Assembly: GCA_011321985.1 (NCBI GenBank) | Contig: DROB01000120.1 | Span: 1-5,286, forward strand | Reading direction: 5' to 3' | Source: Gammaproteobacteria bacterium | GTDB lineage: Bacteria; Pseudomonadota; Gammaproteobacteria; SZUA-229 | DNA: 5,286 nucleotides | In this document: piece by piece, positions 1-5,286 of the stretch | Layout of the letters: every line of letters starts with the position of its first letter | How positions within the stretch are numbered: position 1 is the stretch's first letter | Translations under genes and position numbers: made by a program | The notes under the pieces: model-generated | Told to the model about the DNA's origin: nothing | The model's input: only the letters and a program-made list of their open reading frames with translations | Database searches by the model: none

Positions 1-26
1 CCTGCAAAAAAACCACGAATCCCGGG

Positions 27-61
27 CACAAAAAAACCCGAGCCAGTCGGGTTTTTTTGTG
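27..61 (-). terminator. Intrinsic terminator at the end of the operon
   Basis: The arms 27-41 and 47-61 are perfectly complementary over 15 bp around a 5-base loop (42-46). Each stem has a CCCG/CGGG core near the loop flanked by a run of seven A or seven T. It lies 14 bp past the hdrB stop codon. On the minus strand the GC core is followed by a run of seven U, the expected form of an intrinsic terminator. Because the A and T tracts are symmetric it could also stop transcripts arriving from the plus strand. Confidence 0.9.
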
Positions 62-75
62 GGTAAGCGATACCA

Positions 76-975
76 TTACTTACTGGCGATATCCTCAAGC
101 TGTTTCGCTTTGATGATCTGCCCATTAAGGCCAGACTCTTTGCCATTTTTACCGTACGCCACTGACATCAATGTACTGTAATACGTCACCGGAATATTAA
201 ACTTGGTGCCGTACTGGGCATTGATCTTATCCTGATAAACTTCTACATTCATCTGGCAGACTGGGCAAGGTGTAACGATCATGTCAGCACCACCATCATA
301 GGCGGCTTCGATGATGTCCTTGATCAGAGCCTGTGATTTTTCCGGCTCTGAGAATGCCAGCGCACCACCACAACATGAAACTTTCTTGTCGTAGTCTTCT
401 ACCGGCTCCGCACCCATGGTCTCGATGAACTTGTCCAGGTATTTAGGGTTCTCGAAAGATTCACCTTCGATACCGAAAGGACGGTTCGTCTGACAGCCCA
501 CGTAACCGGCAATCTTGATGCCATCCAGCGGTTTGGTCACATGTTTACCCATCTCTTCGTAACCGATATCTTCGATCAGCACTTCGACCATGTGACGGAT
601 CTTGTTCTTGTTTTCCAGCTTGAGCCCGGCTTCTGCCAGTGCCTGGTTGGTCTCATCCATCAGGCCAGCATCGTCATCCAGACGTTCCTGCGTTTCTTTC
701 GTAGCCAGCCAGCATGCCGCACAGGTTGCGACGATGTCCTGACCGGCATTATGTTGCTCTGACAATGCGATGTTACGTGCTGACAATGCCAGACGCGGTA
801 ACTCGCCACCGCCACAGTAACCGATGGACGCTGAACAGCAGTTCCAGTCCGGGATCACGTTAAGTTTGATATCCAGCACATCACACATTGACTGTACTGA
901 TTTCAGGTAGTTTGAAGAAGACGCGCCTTCCTGCGACGAACAACCCGGGTAAAATGAATATTCTTTAGTAGACAT
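76..975 (-). CDS. hdrB: HdrB-like protein with two complete CCG (cysteine-rich) domains, last gene of the operon
   Basis: From the preferred ATG at 975 the protein has 299 residues, typical for HdrB. Both CCG domains are complete. The first has C12, C46-C47 and C85-x2-C88; the second has C161, C201-C202 and C237-x2-C240. In methanogen HdrB these residues bind two unusual non-cubane [4Fe-4S] clusters that cleave the CoM-S-S-CoB disulfide. Bacteria of this type lack that substrate, so here the protein probably acts on another thiol/disulfide or sulfur carrier, or simply hands on electrons; this is inference. No signal peptide or membrane segment is visible. A longer reading frame opens at a TTG at 993, adding six residues. 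The ATG is preferred because AGGA sits seven bases before it and because the protein then begins MSTKEYSFYPGC, close to the usual HdrB N-terminus. The gene follows hdrC by 20 bp and precedes the terminator. Confidence 0.92.
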   Translation of the reverse strand: MSTKEYSFYPGCSSQEGASSSNYLKSVQSMCDVLDIKLNVIPDWNCCSASIGYCGGGELPRLALSARNIALSEQHNAGQDIVATCAACWLATKETQERLDDDAGLMDETNQALAEAGLKLENKNKIRHMVEVLIEDIGYEEMGKHVTKPLDGIKIAGYVGCQTNRPFGIEGESFENPKYLDKFIETMGAEPVEDYDKKVSCCGGALAFSEPEKSQALIKDIIEAAYDGGADMIVTPCPVCQMNVEVYQDKINAQYGTKFNIPVTYYSTLMSVAYGKNGKESGLNGQIIKAKQLEDIASK

Positions 976-982
976 AATTTTT

Positions 983-986
983 TCCT
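983..986 (-). promoter_or_regulatory. Shine-Dalgarno site that decides the hdrB start
   Basis: The minus strand reads AGGA seven bases before the ATG at 975, within the 20-bp gap after the hdrC stop codon. The alternative TTG at 993 begins only 2 bp after that stop and has no comparable site at a proper distance. The ATG is therefore the likely start. Confidence 0.7.
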
Positions 987-995
987 GCCCCAAAA

Positions 996-1619
996 TTAGT
1001 TAGAGCCATCAACACGAGCTGCTTCCAGCTCCTGCGCTTTTTTGATCATTGCCTGGAAACCTTTCTTGTCCTTGACGGTGTGACCACCGACCAGTTCTTT
1101 AAGGCTTAGTCGACCTGCTTTGAGCATTCCCAAACCGATGCCAGCCATACCGAGTGCAACTTTTATACCCTCGACCAGGCCGTTCATGAAATAGAGGTTC
1201 ACGCCTAACCACAACTCGTTTACACGACCGTTCTTCGCCAGGTTGTCCCAGAATAACTGAGCGAACTGACGTGTAGGCTGGCCTTTTGGCTCGATACCAA
1301 GACGTGTCGCATAATGTGCCAGACCGTGCATGATGTGTGTGATAGGTAACTCACGAGGGCAACGCACGATGCAGTTATAACATGAGGTACACATCCACAT
1401 AGACGTCGATTGCAGCACTTCATCACGCTTGCCGGCACGGATCATCATGAACAGTTCCTGTGGCGGATGGTCCCAGTGCGGACCCAATGGGCATGAGCCC
1501 GAGCACACACCACACTGCATACACATCTTCACCCAGTCGCCTTCTTCGACGTTGGCTTCAACTTCTTTCAGGAAGTTATTGCGGTATTTTTCAACCATGC
1601 CTGTATTTATGTCAGTCAT
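996..1619 (-). CDS. hdrC: HdrC-like two-[4Fe-4S] ferredoxin subunit, in the QmoC position
   Basis: This 207-residue protein is an HdrC-type electron-transfer subunit. It has two classical four-cysteine motifs: C33, C36, C39, C43 (CMQCGVCSGSCP) and C77, C80, C83, C87 (CTSCYNCIVRCP). Each should hold a [4Fe-4S] cluster that wires the flavoproteins to the HdrB active site. QmoC of classic complexes starts with a similar domain but continues into a multi-helix cytochrome b; this protein stops after about 120 further residues and has no transmembrane bundle. Residues 136-168 are fairly hydrophobic and glycine-rich (for example MAGIGLGMLKAG) but are broken by Glu and Lys. They look more like an amphipathic or subunit-contact helix than a membrane span. 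The C-terminus is charged. The ATG at 1619 has AGGAG six bases upstream, in the 12-bp gap after qmoB. It could also be named a truncated QmoC, but the hdrB gene directly downstream favours HdrC. Confidence 0.92.
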   Translation of the reverse strand: MTDINTGMVEKYRNNFLKEVEANVEEGDWVKMCMQCGVCSGSCPLGPHWDHPPQELFMMIRAGKRDEVLQSTSMWMCTSCYNCIVRCPRELPITHIMHGLAHYATRLGIEPKGQPTRQFAQLFWDNLAKNGRVNELWLGVNLYFMNGLVEGIKVALGMAGIGLGMLKAGRLSLKELVGGHTVKDKKGFQAMIKKAQELEAARVDGSN

Positions 1620-1625
1620 AATAAA

Positions 1626-1630
1626 CTCCT
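1626..1630 (-). promoter_or_regulatory. Shine-Dalgarno site of hdrC
   Basis: The minus strand reads AGGAG six bases before the ATG at 1619, within the 12-bp qmoB-hdrC gap. It supports this start over internal methionines such as M8. Confidence 0.8.
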
Positions 1631-1631
1631 G

Positions 1632-3881
1632 TTAGAACTTGAATGGGCTCATGCCGATCTGTTCGATCGTATCAGCCATATCGTTAATTATTTTCGTTAC
1701 TTTTTCTGACTCAGTAATCGAAATCTCATAGGTCTGTACGCGTTCTGGTTCAAGACTGAGTGACTCCAGTGTATCTGCCACTTTAGACATACGCTCCTGA
1801 GCCGTACCCGAACCTTTAACGAAGTGGCACTGGTAATCGTCACCAGAAGGACAACCCATCAGGATGACACCATCATAACCACTGTTCATCGAGTCGGTTA
1901 TCCAGCTCAGACTGACAGAACCTAAACAACGCACCGGAATGATACGTGTGAATGCGCTGTATTCCATCTTGTTCTGCGCGGCCATATCCAGTGCCGGGTA
2001 AGCATCGTTCTCACAGGCCAGGACAAGAATACGTGGTTTTTCGTCGAATTCATCAGGAATATCAACCGCTTTCAGCTGTTGACCGACGGTATCGATCGAG
2101 TAGTTCTCGAACGAGATAACACGTACCGGACAGGCACCCATACAGGTACCACAACGACGACAACGTGATTCGTTGAATTGCGGGAAGCCTTTCTCATCTT
2201 CATCGATGGCACCGAACGGACACTCTACCGTACAACGTTTACACTGGGTACAGCCTTCCAGACGTGCCGTGGGGAAACTCAAATCGGCAACACGAGGATG
2301 CGCCGCTTTACCCAGACCTGCGTTCTCAGCTGCGGCAATCGCTTTCATCGCCGCACCCATAGCATCATCCATCGCCTGCTGCGTATCCATAGGACGACGC
2401 GTAGGACCTGCTGCATACATGCCTGTACGCTGTGTCTCATAAGGGAAACAGATGAAGTGTGAATCAGCAAAACCGTTAGCCATGTGCGGCATATCCTTAC
2501 CCTGACGATAATCAAGGTTCAGGATGGAGTCGACAGAAACCTTGTATTCAGTACCTGCTTCTTTCGCTTCGTTTTCCGAGATAGTGATCTCAGCGCGAGT
2601 CGGCTCACCTGCGTTAGCAACCATACCGGTTGCTAATACCACCAGATCAACTTCATCTTCGACATCTTCATCAAGGATTAAATCTTTGAACTTAACGATC
2701 GGGTTCTTGCTGTGCACCACTTCCGATGCGATACCTTTAGTAAAGATAACGCCTTTTTTCTGACCGCTGCGGTAGAAGTTCTCACCACCCGCACCCGGGG
2801 TACGCAGGTCTGAGTACAGTACCGTGGTGTCGATATCAGGGTTCTGGTCTTTAAAGTACATCGCCTGCTTGATAGAAGCGCTGCAACAGTAACCGGAACA
2901 ATGCTCCAGGTGACCTTCTTTCTTACTGCGCTGACCGGCACATTGAATAAACATGACGTTGGTCACTTCTTTACCGTCTGATGGACGCTTGATTGCACCG
3001 CCCGCACCTTCAGAAGCGGCCGCAATAGCTAATGCTTCCAGTTCTGCCTGAGTGATAACATCCTGGCTCTTGGTATAAGAGAACTCGGTCAACTGGTTGG
3101 CATCGTAAGGGGTGAAACCAGATGCCTGAACGATAGCGCCAAATGTTTTAGTCTCTGTGCTGCCGCTTTCAGTGCTGATGTCTGCTTCGAACCGACCCGG
3201 CGCACCTGCCGTTTTGGTCAATGTTGAATTCAGACAAACCGTAATATTGCTGTCGGCTTCGATCGCCGCGACCATCTCAGCCACACCGTTATCTTCCGGA
3301 TCAGCGTAAGGGGCTTTTGTTGGAATTTTTTTATACAACTGAGCGGTTGCACCACCCAAAGCACCTGTTTTCTCAACGATGGTACAGGGATAACCGGCTT
3401 TAGAAGCTTCGATAGCCGCTGTCATACCAGAGATACCACCACCGGCGATCAGGATATTTTTGTTTACTTCTTGCTGGCCACTGGCATGTGGCGGTTTTGC
3501 ATATTTCGCTTCAGCACAGGCCATGCGAATATAATCATCTGCCATTTCCTGTGTGGTTTCACGCTGGTCGTCCTCATCAGGACGAATCCAGATAACACCT
3601 TCACGCAAATTAGCACGTGTCATCGCAACATTTTCAAAACTGAATGCTTCTGCTTTCGCACGACGTGAACAGGCCGCGATCATCACACGGTTAACCCCTT
3701 CGTTGTCGATGTCATCCTGGATCATTTTTACACCTGCTTCTGAACACAGGAAATCGTGTTGCTGGCAGATTGCAGCTTTACCGTCACGGGTAGCCGTCAT
3801 CTCCAGTTGCCCGGAATCCAGACGATCACCGATACCACAACCATTACAGATGTAAGCACCTATTTTCATTTCATCAGCCAT
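1632..3881 (-). CDS. qmoB: QmoB-like HdrA-family flavoprotein with ferredoxin and MvhD-type C-terminal domains
   Basis: This 749-residue protein matches the size and architecture of QmoB. Residues 1-130 are an HdrA-type N-terminal iron-sulfur domain with CNGCG (C12, C15), C39, C46 and ACSRR (C71). An FAD domain follows: GGGISG (147-152), E170, QCAGQR (C314), HCSGYCC (C328, C332, C333), LATGM (416-420) and YAAGPTRRP (489-497). Residues 544-584 are a complete 2[4Fe-4S] ferredoxin (C544, C547, C550, C554; C574, C577, C580, C584). Residues about 616-745 resemble MvhD, the small subunit that feeds electrons into HdrA in methanogens, with four cysteines (C623, C652, C677, C685) able to hold a [2Fe-2S] cluster. 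The FAD domain lacks the ferredoxin insert and the CxxxC element present in the neighbouring QmoA-like protein. By family, it should carry electrons between the flavins and the HdrC/HdrB arm. Start at the ATG at 3881; its GGAGGG lies in the last codons of qmoA, so translation is probably coupled. Confidence 0.93.
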   Translation of the reverse strand: MADEMKIGAYICNGCGIGDRLDSGQLEMTATRDGKAAICQQHDFLCSEAGVKMIQDDIDNEGVNRVMIAACSRRAKAEAFSFENVAMTRANLREGVIWIRPDEDDQRETTQEMADDYIRMACAEAKYAKPPHASGQQEVNKNILIAGGGISGMTAAIEASKAGYPCTIVEKTGALGGATAQLYKKIPTKAPYADPEDNGVAEMVAAIEADSNITVCLNSTLTKTAGAPGRFEADISTESGSTETKTFGAIVQASGFTPYDANQLTEFSYTKSQDVITQAELEALAIAAASEGAGGAIKRPSDGKEVTNVMFIQCAGQRSKKEGHLEHCSGYCCSASIKQAMYFKDQNPDIDTTVLYSDLRTPGAGGENFYRSGQKKGVIFTKGIASEVVHSKNPIVKFKDLILDEDVEDEVDLVVLATGMVANAGEPTRAEITISENEAKEAGTEYKVSVDSILNLDYRQGKDMPHMANGFADSHFICFPYETQRTGMYAAGPTRRPMDTQQAMDDAMGAAMKAIAAAENAGLGKAAHPRVADLSFPTARLEGCTQCKRCTVECPFGAIDEDEKGFPQFNESRCRRCGTCMGACPVRVISFENYSIDTVGQQLKAVDIPDEFDEKPRILVLACENDAYPALDMAAQNKMEYSAFTRIIPVRCLGSVSLSWITDSMNSGYDGVILMGCPSGDDYQCHFVKGSGTAQERMSKVADTLESLSLEPERVQTYEISITESEKVTKIINDMADTIEQIGMSPFKF

Positions 3882-3884
3882 TTC

Positions 3885-5171
3885 TTAGCCCTCCGCCTGT
3901 GCTACGCGATTAACAACCTGGATGGCTCTTAATGCAGATGCTGTTGCACTTTGTACTGCACGGTTAACGTCCAGTGCATCTGATGAACAACCCGCAGCGA
4001 ATACACCGCCGTTCGCTTCATCCTGTTCGATGAAGCCTTCGTCGTTCACTTTTATCTCGATCGGGAATGTGTCTTTATTCACACTGGGTTCCATACCGAC
4101 TGCCAGCACGACCAGGTCATGCTCATTTTCATAGCGGTTGTAACCTTCCGTATCCACACCTTTCAGTGTCGGATTACCGTTTTCTTTGTTCTCGACGATG
4201 TTCGCCACTTTCGACTTGATGAATGTGACATTCTTATCATCCTGAACTTTCTGGTAGAAATTATCGAAGCGGTCGATGGCACGGATATCGATGTAGTAGA
4301 TAGAGACTTCCGCATCATCACCAAATTTCTCGGAGACATAGGTTGATTGCTTCAGTGAAGCCATGCAACAGATGCGTGAACAATGTTTCAGGTAGTTACG
4401 GTCTCGTGAACCGGCACACTGGATGAACGCGACATTCTTCGCTTCTTTGCCATCTGATGGACGAACCAGCTTGCCACCTGTCGGACCTTTGGGATCCATC
4501 AGGCGTTCGAACTCAACGCTGGTGATCACATTGTCGATACGGTCGTAACCGTATGGCTGGATTTTGGCGGCATCGAATGGACGCCAGCCTGTTGCCCAGA
4601 CAACAGCACCAGCTTTAAGCTCTAATGTTTCTTCCTGCATATCCAGATCGATCGCATCGTACTTACAGGCATCTTTGGCTTTCTGCGCATCATCGGTACC
4701 GATCATACCCGGCTCTAGAACATAACGCTTTGGCATAGCCATATCGTGTGCCAGATAAGCCCCTTTATGTTTATCCATGTTGTAGTTATGCTCATTGTCG
4801 AACTGGGCTTCGACGGCATCCGCACAGGCACCACAGGCCGTACAGTTTGCATTGACATAACGTGGACTGATCTTCACCGAGGCAGTGTAATTGCCGGCCT
4901 CACCCTGCAGGTCAGTGACTTCCGCCATGGTAAGAACGGTGATGTTCTTGTTCGCCGCCATACGGCGCTGGTTGATCTCCAGACCACAGGTCGGGAAGCA
5001 AAGCTTGGGGAAGTATTTATATAATCTGGTTACGCGACCACCGACTGAGGGTGTCTTTTCGATAACAATAACCTGTTTGCCTACTTCGGCAGCTTCTAGA
5101 GCAGCAGTCATGCCACTAATGCCACCGCCGACAACCAGAATTGTCTGATTAGTTGCAACTATGTCCGACAT
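3885..5171 (-). CDS. qmoA: QmoA-like HdrA-family FAD/iron-sulfur flavoprotein, first gene of the operon
   Basis: This 428-residue protein belongs to the HdrA/QmoA flavoprotein family. It should bind FAD and pass electrons within a Qmo-type complex in the cytoplasm. Visible motifs in order: an N-terminal dinucleotide fold GGGISG (15-20) with the ribose-binding acid E38; the HdrA-type FPKLCFPTC element (C58, C62); a ferredoxin-like insert with C110, C113, C116 and a distant C169 in CKYDAI; the second flavin-fold strand WATGWRPF (192-199); the HdrA signature QCAGSR (C252) followed by HCSRICC (C264, C268, C269); LAVGMEP (356-362); and the FAD-closing GVFAAGC (389-395). It lacks the N-terminal and C-terminal iron-sulfur domains of full-length HdrA, which fits QmoA (about 400 residues). 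The ATG at 5171 is preceded by GGAGG six bases upstream. Its stop lies 3 bp from the qmoB start. The family call is firm; QmoA rather than generic short HdrA rests on size and on the adjacent QmoB. Confidence 0.93.
   Translation of the reverse strand: MSDIVATNQTILVVGGGISGMTAALEAAEVGKQVIVIEKTPSVGGRVTRLYKYFPKLCFPTCGLEINQRRMAANKNITVLTMAEVTDLQGEAGNYTASVKISPRYVNANCTACGACADAVEAQFDNEHNYNMDKHKGAYLAHDMAMPKRYVLEPGMIGTDDAQKAKDACKYDAIDLDMQEETLELKAGAVVWATGWRPFDAAKIQPYGYDRIDNVITSVEFERLMDPKGPTGGKLVRPSDGKEAKNVAFIQCAGSRDRNYLKHCSRICCMASLKQSTYVSEKFGDDAEVSIYYIDIRAIDRFDNFYQKVQDDKNVTFIKSKVANIVENKENGNPTLKGVDTEGYNRYENEHDLVVLAVGMEPSVNKDTFPIEIKVNDEGFIEQDEANGGVFAAGCSSDALDVNRAVQSATASALRAIQVVNRVAQAEG
3889..3894 (-). promoter_or_regulatory. 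Shine-Dalgarno site of qmoB inside the end of qmoA
   Basis: The minus strand reads GGAGGG over the last codons of qmoA (Glu-Gly), seven bases before the qmoB ATG. Only 3 bp lie between the qmoA stop and that ATG, so a ribosome finishing qmoA can restart directly. This suggests a coupled, near-equimolar QmoA/QmoB output. Confidence 0.8.
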
Positions 5172-5175
5172 CTTA

Positions 5176-5182
5176 TTCCTCC
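5176..5182 (-). promoter_or_regulatory. Strong Shine-Dalgarno site of qmoA
   Basis: The minus strand reads GGAGGAA, with GGAGG ending six bases before the ATG at 5171. This is near-ideal complementarity to the 16S 3' end and fixes the start. The site is part of a perfect 10-bp palindrome CCTCCGGAGG (5178-5187), so the Shine-Dalgarno and its own complement sit side by side in the leader. Confidence 0.85.
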
Positions 5183-5216
5183 GGAGGATTTGTGTCAGTT
5201 TGAAAGCCCAGAAAAA

Positions 5217-5227
5217 TTAACTGTTAA
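5217..5227. promoter_or_regulatory. Short palindrome TTAACtGTTAA in the operon leader
   Basis: This is a perfect inverted repeat with 5-bp arms and a single central base, located 46 bp upstream of the qmoA start. It could be half of a regulator binding region with the second palindrome at 5237-5248. No known regulator is recognised. Confidence 0.3.
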
Positions 5228-5236
5228 ATCAGCAAG

Positions 5237-5248
5237 TTATCTGGATAA
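5237..5248. promoter_or_regulatory. Short palindrome TTATCtgGATAA in the operon leader
   Basis: This is a perfect inverted repeat with 5-bp arms and two central bases. Its centre is about 20 bp from that of the palindrome at 5217-5227, close to two helical turns. It lies just downstream of the possible -10 box, where a bound repressor could block transcription. AT-rich leaders produce short palindromes by chance, so confidence is low. Confidence 0.3.
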
Positions 5249-5257
5249 ATATTTTTT

Positions 5258-5286
5258 ATCATAGCGTCGTAAAGCTAGCCCTGACG
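5258..5286 (-). promoter_or_regulatory. Possible sigma-70-type promoter, -10 box at 5258-5263
   Basis: The minus strand reads TATGAT at 5263-5258, a five-of-six match to the TATAAT consensus in an AT-rich stretch. At 17-18 bp spacing the -35 box would fall at the window edge (CGTCAG, or one base further out), which is a poor match and partly unseen. If used, transcription would start near 5251 and give a leader of about 80 nt. An operon promoter further upstream, for example one shared with an aprBA-type gene, is equally possible. Confidence 0.3.

Noticed and set aside
541..762. Plus-strand open frame antisense to hdrB
   Set aside because: It lies wholly inside a gene with complete CCG motifs, has no ribosome site or recognisable domain, and reads as a reverse-frame shadow.
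1220..1438. Minus-strand frame overlapping hdrC in another frame
   Set aside because: It covers the second cysteine motif of HdrC out of frame; the Cys content is a by-product of the real codons.
2173..2462. Two overlapping plus-strand frames opposite the qmoB ferredoxin domain
   Set aside because: Both are Arg/Cys/Ser-rich shadows of the QmoB reading frame, without a family signature or ribosome site.
3471..3855. Plus-strand frames opposite the qmoB N-terminal domain
   Set aside because: The opposite strand encodes a conserved HdrA-type domain; these frames show no domain and no start signal.
4746..5148. Plus-strand frames opposite the qmoA N-terminus
   Set aside because: They overlap the FAD-binding fold of qmoA in antisense and resemble nothing known.
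76..5171. sHdr (sulfur-oxidizing heterodisulfide reductase-like) operon
   Set aside because: sHdr loci usually carry lipoate-binding protein, hyp and two HdrB/HdrC sets. This window has none of these, while the HdrA-type pair matches QmoA and QmoB in size and domain order.
5264..5286. Possible 3' end of an upstream minus-strand gene (CGT CAG GGC TAG)
   Set aside because: Only three codons before a stop are visible at the edge, which is far too little to call a partial gene such as aprA.
1..5286. Mobile element, CRISPR array, tRNA or rRNA
   Set aside because: No transposase, terminal repeats, regularly spaced repeats or tRNA-like folds were seen; almost all of the window is conserved coding sequence.

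Overview
The window holds one compact four-gene operon, read entirely from the minus strand. In transcription order it encodes a QmoA-like flavoprotein (5171-3885), a QmoB-like flavoprotein/iron-sulfur protein (3881-1632), an HdrC-type two-cluster ferredoxin protein (1619-996) and an HdrB-type protein with two CCG domains (975-76). Gaps of 3, 12 and 20 bp separate the genes. Each start has its own Shine-Dalgarno sequence, and a strong hairpin terminator (27-61) lies 14 bp past the last stop codon. Nothing on the plus strand is credible as a gene.

Together the genes form a cytoplasmic electron-transfer complex of the heterodisulfide-reductase type. Classic Qmo (quinone-interacting membrane-bound oxidoreductase) complexes are QmoABC. 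There QmoC fuses an HdrC-like ferredoxin domain to a membrane cytochrome b, and the complex exchanges electrons between APS reductase (AprBA) and the quinone pool. Here the QmoC position is taken by separate soluble-looking HdrC and HdrB subunits, giving a QmoAB-HdrCB layout. I know this layout from Gram-positive sulfate reducers and some sulfur oxidizers. The likely role is dissimilatory sulfur metabolism next to AprBA, but aprBA, sat, dsr and tusA are not in the window, so this is inferred from the subunits alone.

The near-balanced base composition, clear AGGAG-type ribosome sites and proteobacterial protein flavour suggest a Gram-negative, probably (gamma)proteobacterial sulfur oxidizer. 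A sulfate reducer cannot be excluded.

Region by region: 1-75 is the end of the operon, with the terminator and no gene. 76-5171 is wall-to-wall coding. 5172-5286 is the 5' leader, with a strong Shine-Dalgarno sequence, two short palindromes about two helical turns apart and a possible -10 box. The promoter may extend past the window edge.

The most interesting points are three. A membrane subunit is replaced by a complete HdrB active-site protein. HdrA-type cofactor modules are divided between QmoA and QmoB. In QmoA, a ferredoxin insert seems to have lost exactly the four ligands of one of its two clusters while keeping the four of the other.
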